Below the pieces are notes generated by a model. That model did not search any database and was not told the DNA's origin. It was given only the letters and a program-made list of their open reading frames with translations. Made by a program: the position numbers and the translations under genes. From CG2-30-36-16 sp964372115 (GTDB lineage Bacteria > Bacteroidota > Ignavibacteria > Ignavibacteriales > Ignavibacteriaceae): a stretch of DNA of 64,000 bases. Numbering within the stretch: position 1 is the first letter of the stretch; each line of letters opens with the position of its first letter. Of this stretch, positions 63,104 to 64,000 are shown piece after piece. The stretch spans positions 139,161 through 203,160 of the forward strand of contig CAYJPN010000005.1 in the NCBI GenBank assembly GCA_964372115.1, read 5' to 3'.

Positions 63104-63132
63104 AAGATAATTATTTTTATTTTATTTGTCAA
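63104..63132 (-). promoter_or_regulatory. Sigma70-like promoter of the glucan locus
   Basis: On the minus strand TTGACA (63127-63132) is a perfect -35. After a 17-base spacer comes TATCTT (63104-63109, four of six matches to TATAAT). The LacI-type palindrome begins seven bases further on, covering the expected start of transcription. Confidence 0.75.
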
Positions 63133-63379
63133 TAGCGTGCTAATATTTTTTAAGATATTTTTTTAGGATAGAATTCAAATTAGTATTAATTATTAATACC
63201 TTAACACTAATATTTTCGTAATATATGGTAGAATATTTGCAAACAAAAAGACTAAAAAGCATGAATGATCCGTTAGCTGCCGGACGACCATTCAATCACT
63301 CATCTTAAATAATTTGGTTCTGACTCGCCCAGGTTAAGGATTTAATAGCAAGCTGGTGAACATGGCCGCAATGTTATAA

Positions 63380-63489
63380 AAAGACTGGATGGAAATCTTT
63401 CCCTGCCAGATGATCGCCAATGCCGTCCTTGACAGAATAGCACACAACGCACATCAATAACTATCACCGGCGAGTCATTCAGAAGATAG
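63380..63489 (+). pseudogene. Remnant of IS21-type istB (transposition ATPase) C-terminus
   Basis: The frame from 63380 reads KDWMEIFPCQMIANAVLDRI then AHNAHQ before a stop at 63458. In the neighbouring frame it continues TITGESFRR with a stop at 63487. This matches the conserved end of IstB proteins (W-x-E, then ADAILDRLVHNAH and L-x-GESxR), broken by one frameshift. No istA or full istB is present, so it is a dead fragment. The flanking sequence 63140-63370 holds nothing else I can identify. Confidence 0.7.
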
Positions 63490-63516
63490 AATAATCTTAA
63501 ATAACAAAACCGGTAA

Positions 63517-63663
63517 GGAGTCATTTTTTATGAGAAATTAGAATCGCTAAATTTGCATTCAGCGGGTAATCTTGTGAACTACAACGAGGGAATTATGTGG
63601 CTGTTGACAGCATTTATCACTCAACACAAAAATGAAATTGAATCTGAAGTAGTTACCGGGTGA
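63517..63663 (+). pseudogene. Short coherent open stretch of unknown identity
   Basis: An open stretch without a normal start reads YEKLESLNLHSAGNLVNYNE and on through IMWLLTAFITQHKN to a TGA at 63661. Composition looks protein-like, and the only ATG is internal (63595). It may be the tail of a lost gene next to the istB remnant, or chance. I do not recognise it. Confidence 0.25.
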
Positions 63664-63741
63664 TTATTTGATTGCGTTCTTGGAAAGAATCAATAGGACA
63701 CCTGCCATATTTCGAGTACATTCATTTTCTTTAAAACAACA

Positions 63742-63773
63742 AAAGCCTTGTAACTGTTTAGCTACAAGGCTTT
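63742..63773. terminator. Hairpin terminator downstream of tRNA-Asp
   Basis: AAAGCCTTGTA (63742-63752) pairs with TACAAGGCTTT (63763-63773), an 11-bp perfect stem with a 10-base loop and T-rich flank on the minus strand. A second small inverted repeat, TCCGTCA-AC-TGACGGA (63775-63790), stands between it and the tRNA 3' end and may aid 3' processing. Confidence 0.8.
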
Positions 63774-63791
63774 ATCCGTCAACTGACGGAG

Positions 63792-63865
63792 CGGGGCCGA
63801 CGAGACTCGAACTCGCGACCTCCTGCGTGACAGGCAGGCGTTCTAACCAACTGAACTACGACCCC
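63792..63865 (-). tRNA. tRNA-Asp (GTC anticodon)
   Basis: On the minus strand the acceptor stem GGGGTCG pairs with CGGCCCC (one U-G pair) with discriminator G. The D arm contains GTTCAGTTGGTTAGAAC and the anticodon arm is CCTGC-CTGTCAC-GCAGG with anticodon GTC. The T arm is GCGAG-TTCGAGT-CTCGT. All positions fit tRNA-Asp. The 3' CCA is not encoded. Confidence 0.96.
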
Positions 63866-64000
63866 AGATATAATCAAAATTTTTAATGAACTCGCGACCT
63901 TCCCGACATAATCGGGACGTTCTAACCAACTGAACTACGACCCCGGATATAATCAAAATTTTTAATGAACTCGCGACCTTCCCGACATAATCGGGACGTT
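63866..64000 (-). repeat. Tandem ~79-bp repeats derived from truncated tRNA-Asp
   Basis: Directly 5' of the tRNA, a unit of 79 bp recurs (ctcgcgacct at 63891 and again from 63970) and continues past the window edge; the visible overlap of the two units differs only at their first base. On the minus strand each unit has the tRNA-Asp acceptor 5' strand, D arm and start of the T arm (GGTCGCGAGTTC). The anticodon arm is TCCCGA-TTATG-TCGGGA, a 6-bp hairpin. The T loop, T-stem 3' strand and acceptor 3' strand are missing, replaced by AT-rich DNA. These cannot fold as full tRNAs. Confidence 0.85.

Noticed and set aside
63866..64000. CRISPR array
   Set aside because: The direct repeats look array-like at first, but the units are contiguous, carry tRNA-Asp sequence and have no variable spacers.

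Overview
The window is AT-rich bacterial DNA. Many secreted proteins end in a type IX secretion (T9SS) sorting tail of the form NYPNPFNP...LGREV...L/MLLK. A PorV/PorQ-like protein is present, and periplasmic/outer-membrane proteins carry ordinary signal peptides. Together with the glycosidase content this points to the Ignavibacteria/Chlorobi-Bacteroidetes assemblage (a Melioribacter- or Ignavibacterium-like chemoheterotroph). That placement is an inference from protein style; no 16S gene is present.

Layout. 1-4258 (minus): partial TPR protein, KaiC-like ATPase, GH9 endoglucanase, orphan CheY-like receiver. 4589-9765 (minus): a four-gene operon of an NlpC/P60 SH3 endopeptidase, a Tat-exported dipeptide epimerase and an active/inactive M16 peptidase pair, which reads as murein-peptide and peptide processing. 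9871-10323: decayed coding sequence. 10546-13856 (plus): SGNH hydrolase, acyl carrier protein and MBOAT acyltransferase. 14296-19508 (plus): two paralogous multi-FN3 T9SS surface proteins, each followed by a terminator with the same stem. 19590-24380 (minus): amino-acid adenylation enzyme (DltA-like) followed by four paralogous GNAT-like proteins. Together with the carrier protein/MBOAT/SGNH trio this could form a split Dlt-like acyl transfer system.

24539-33779 (minus): a tight ion-homeostasis operon. Its genes are a CPA2 antiporter, a 1503-residue fusion of a CPA2 antiporter to a P-loop ATPase, an MscS-like channel, KtrB and KtrA. The antiporter-ATPase fusion is the least familiar protein architecture in the window.

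34057-63035 (minus): about 29 kb of co-oriented genes forming a beta-glucan-type utilisation locus. From its promoter end it contains a T9SS carbohydrate-binding protein, LacI regulator, GH94 phosphorylase, CBM9-like T9SS protein, TonB receptor, T9SS partner protein, PorV-like protein, GH144-like enzyme, large six-hairpin glycosidase, esterase, GH2 enzyme, second GH144-like enzyme, a complete sugar ABC importer and a parvulin. A sigma70-like promoter with an 18-bp perfect LacI-type palindrome lies directly upstream of the first gene. The implied logic is surface/periplasmic depolymerisation, outer-membrane uptake by the TonB system, ABC import of oligosaccharides, and intracellular hydrolysis or phosphorolysis.

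63140-64000: an IS21-type istB remnant, a tRNA-Asp(GTC) gene, and the start of a tandem array of about 79-bp repeats that are truncated copies of that tRNA with a replaced anticodon arm. The array runs off the window.
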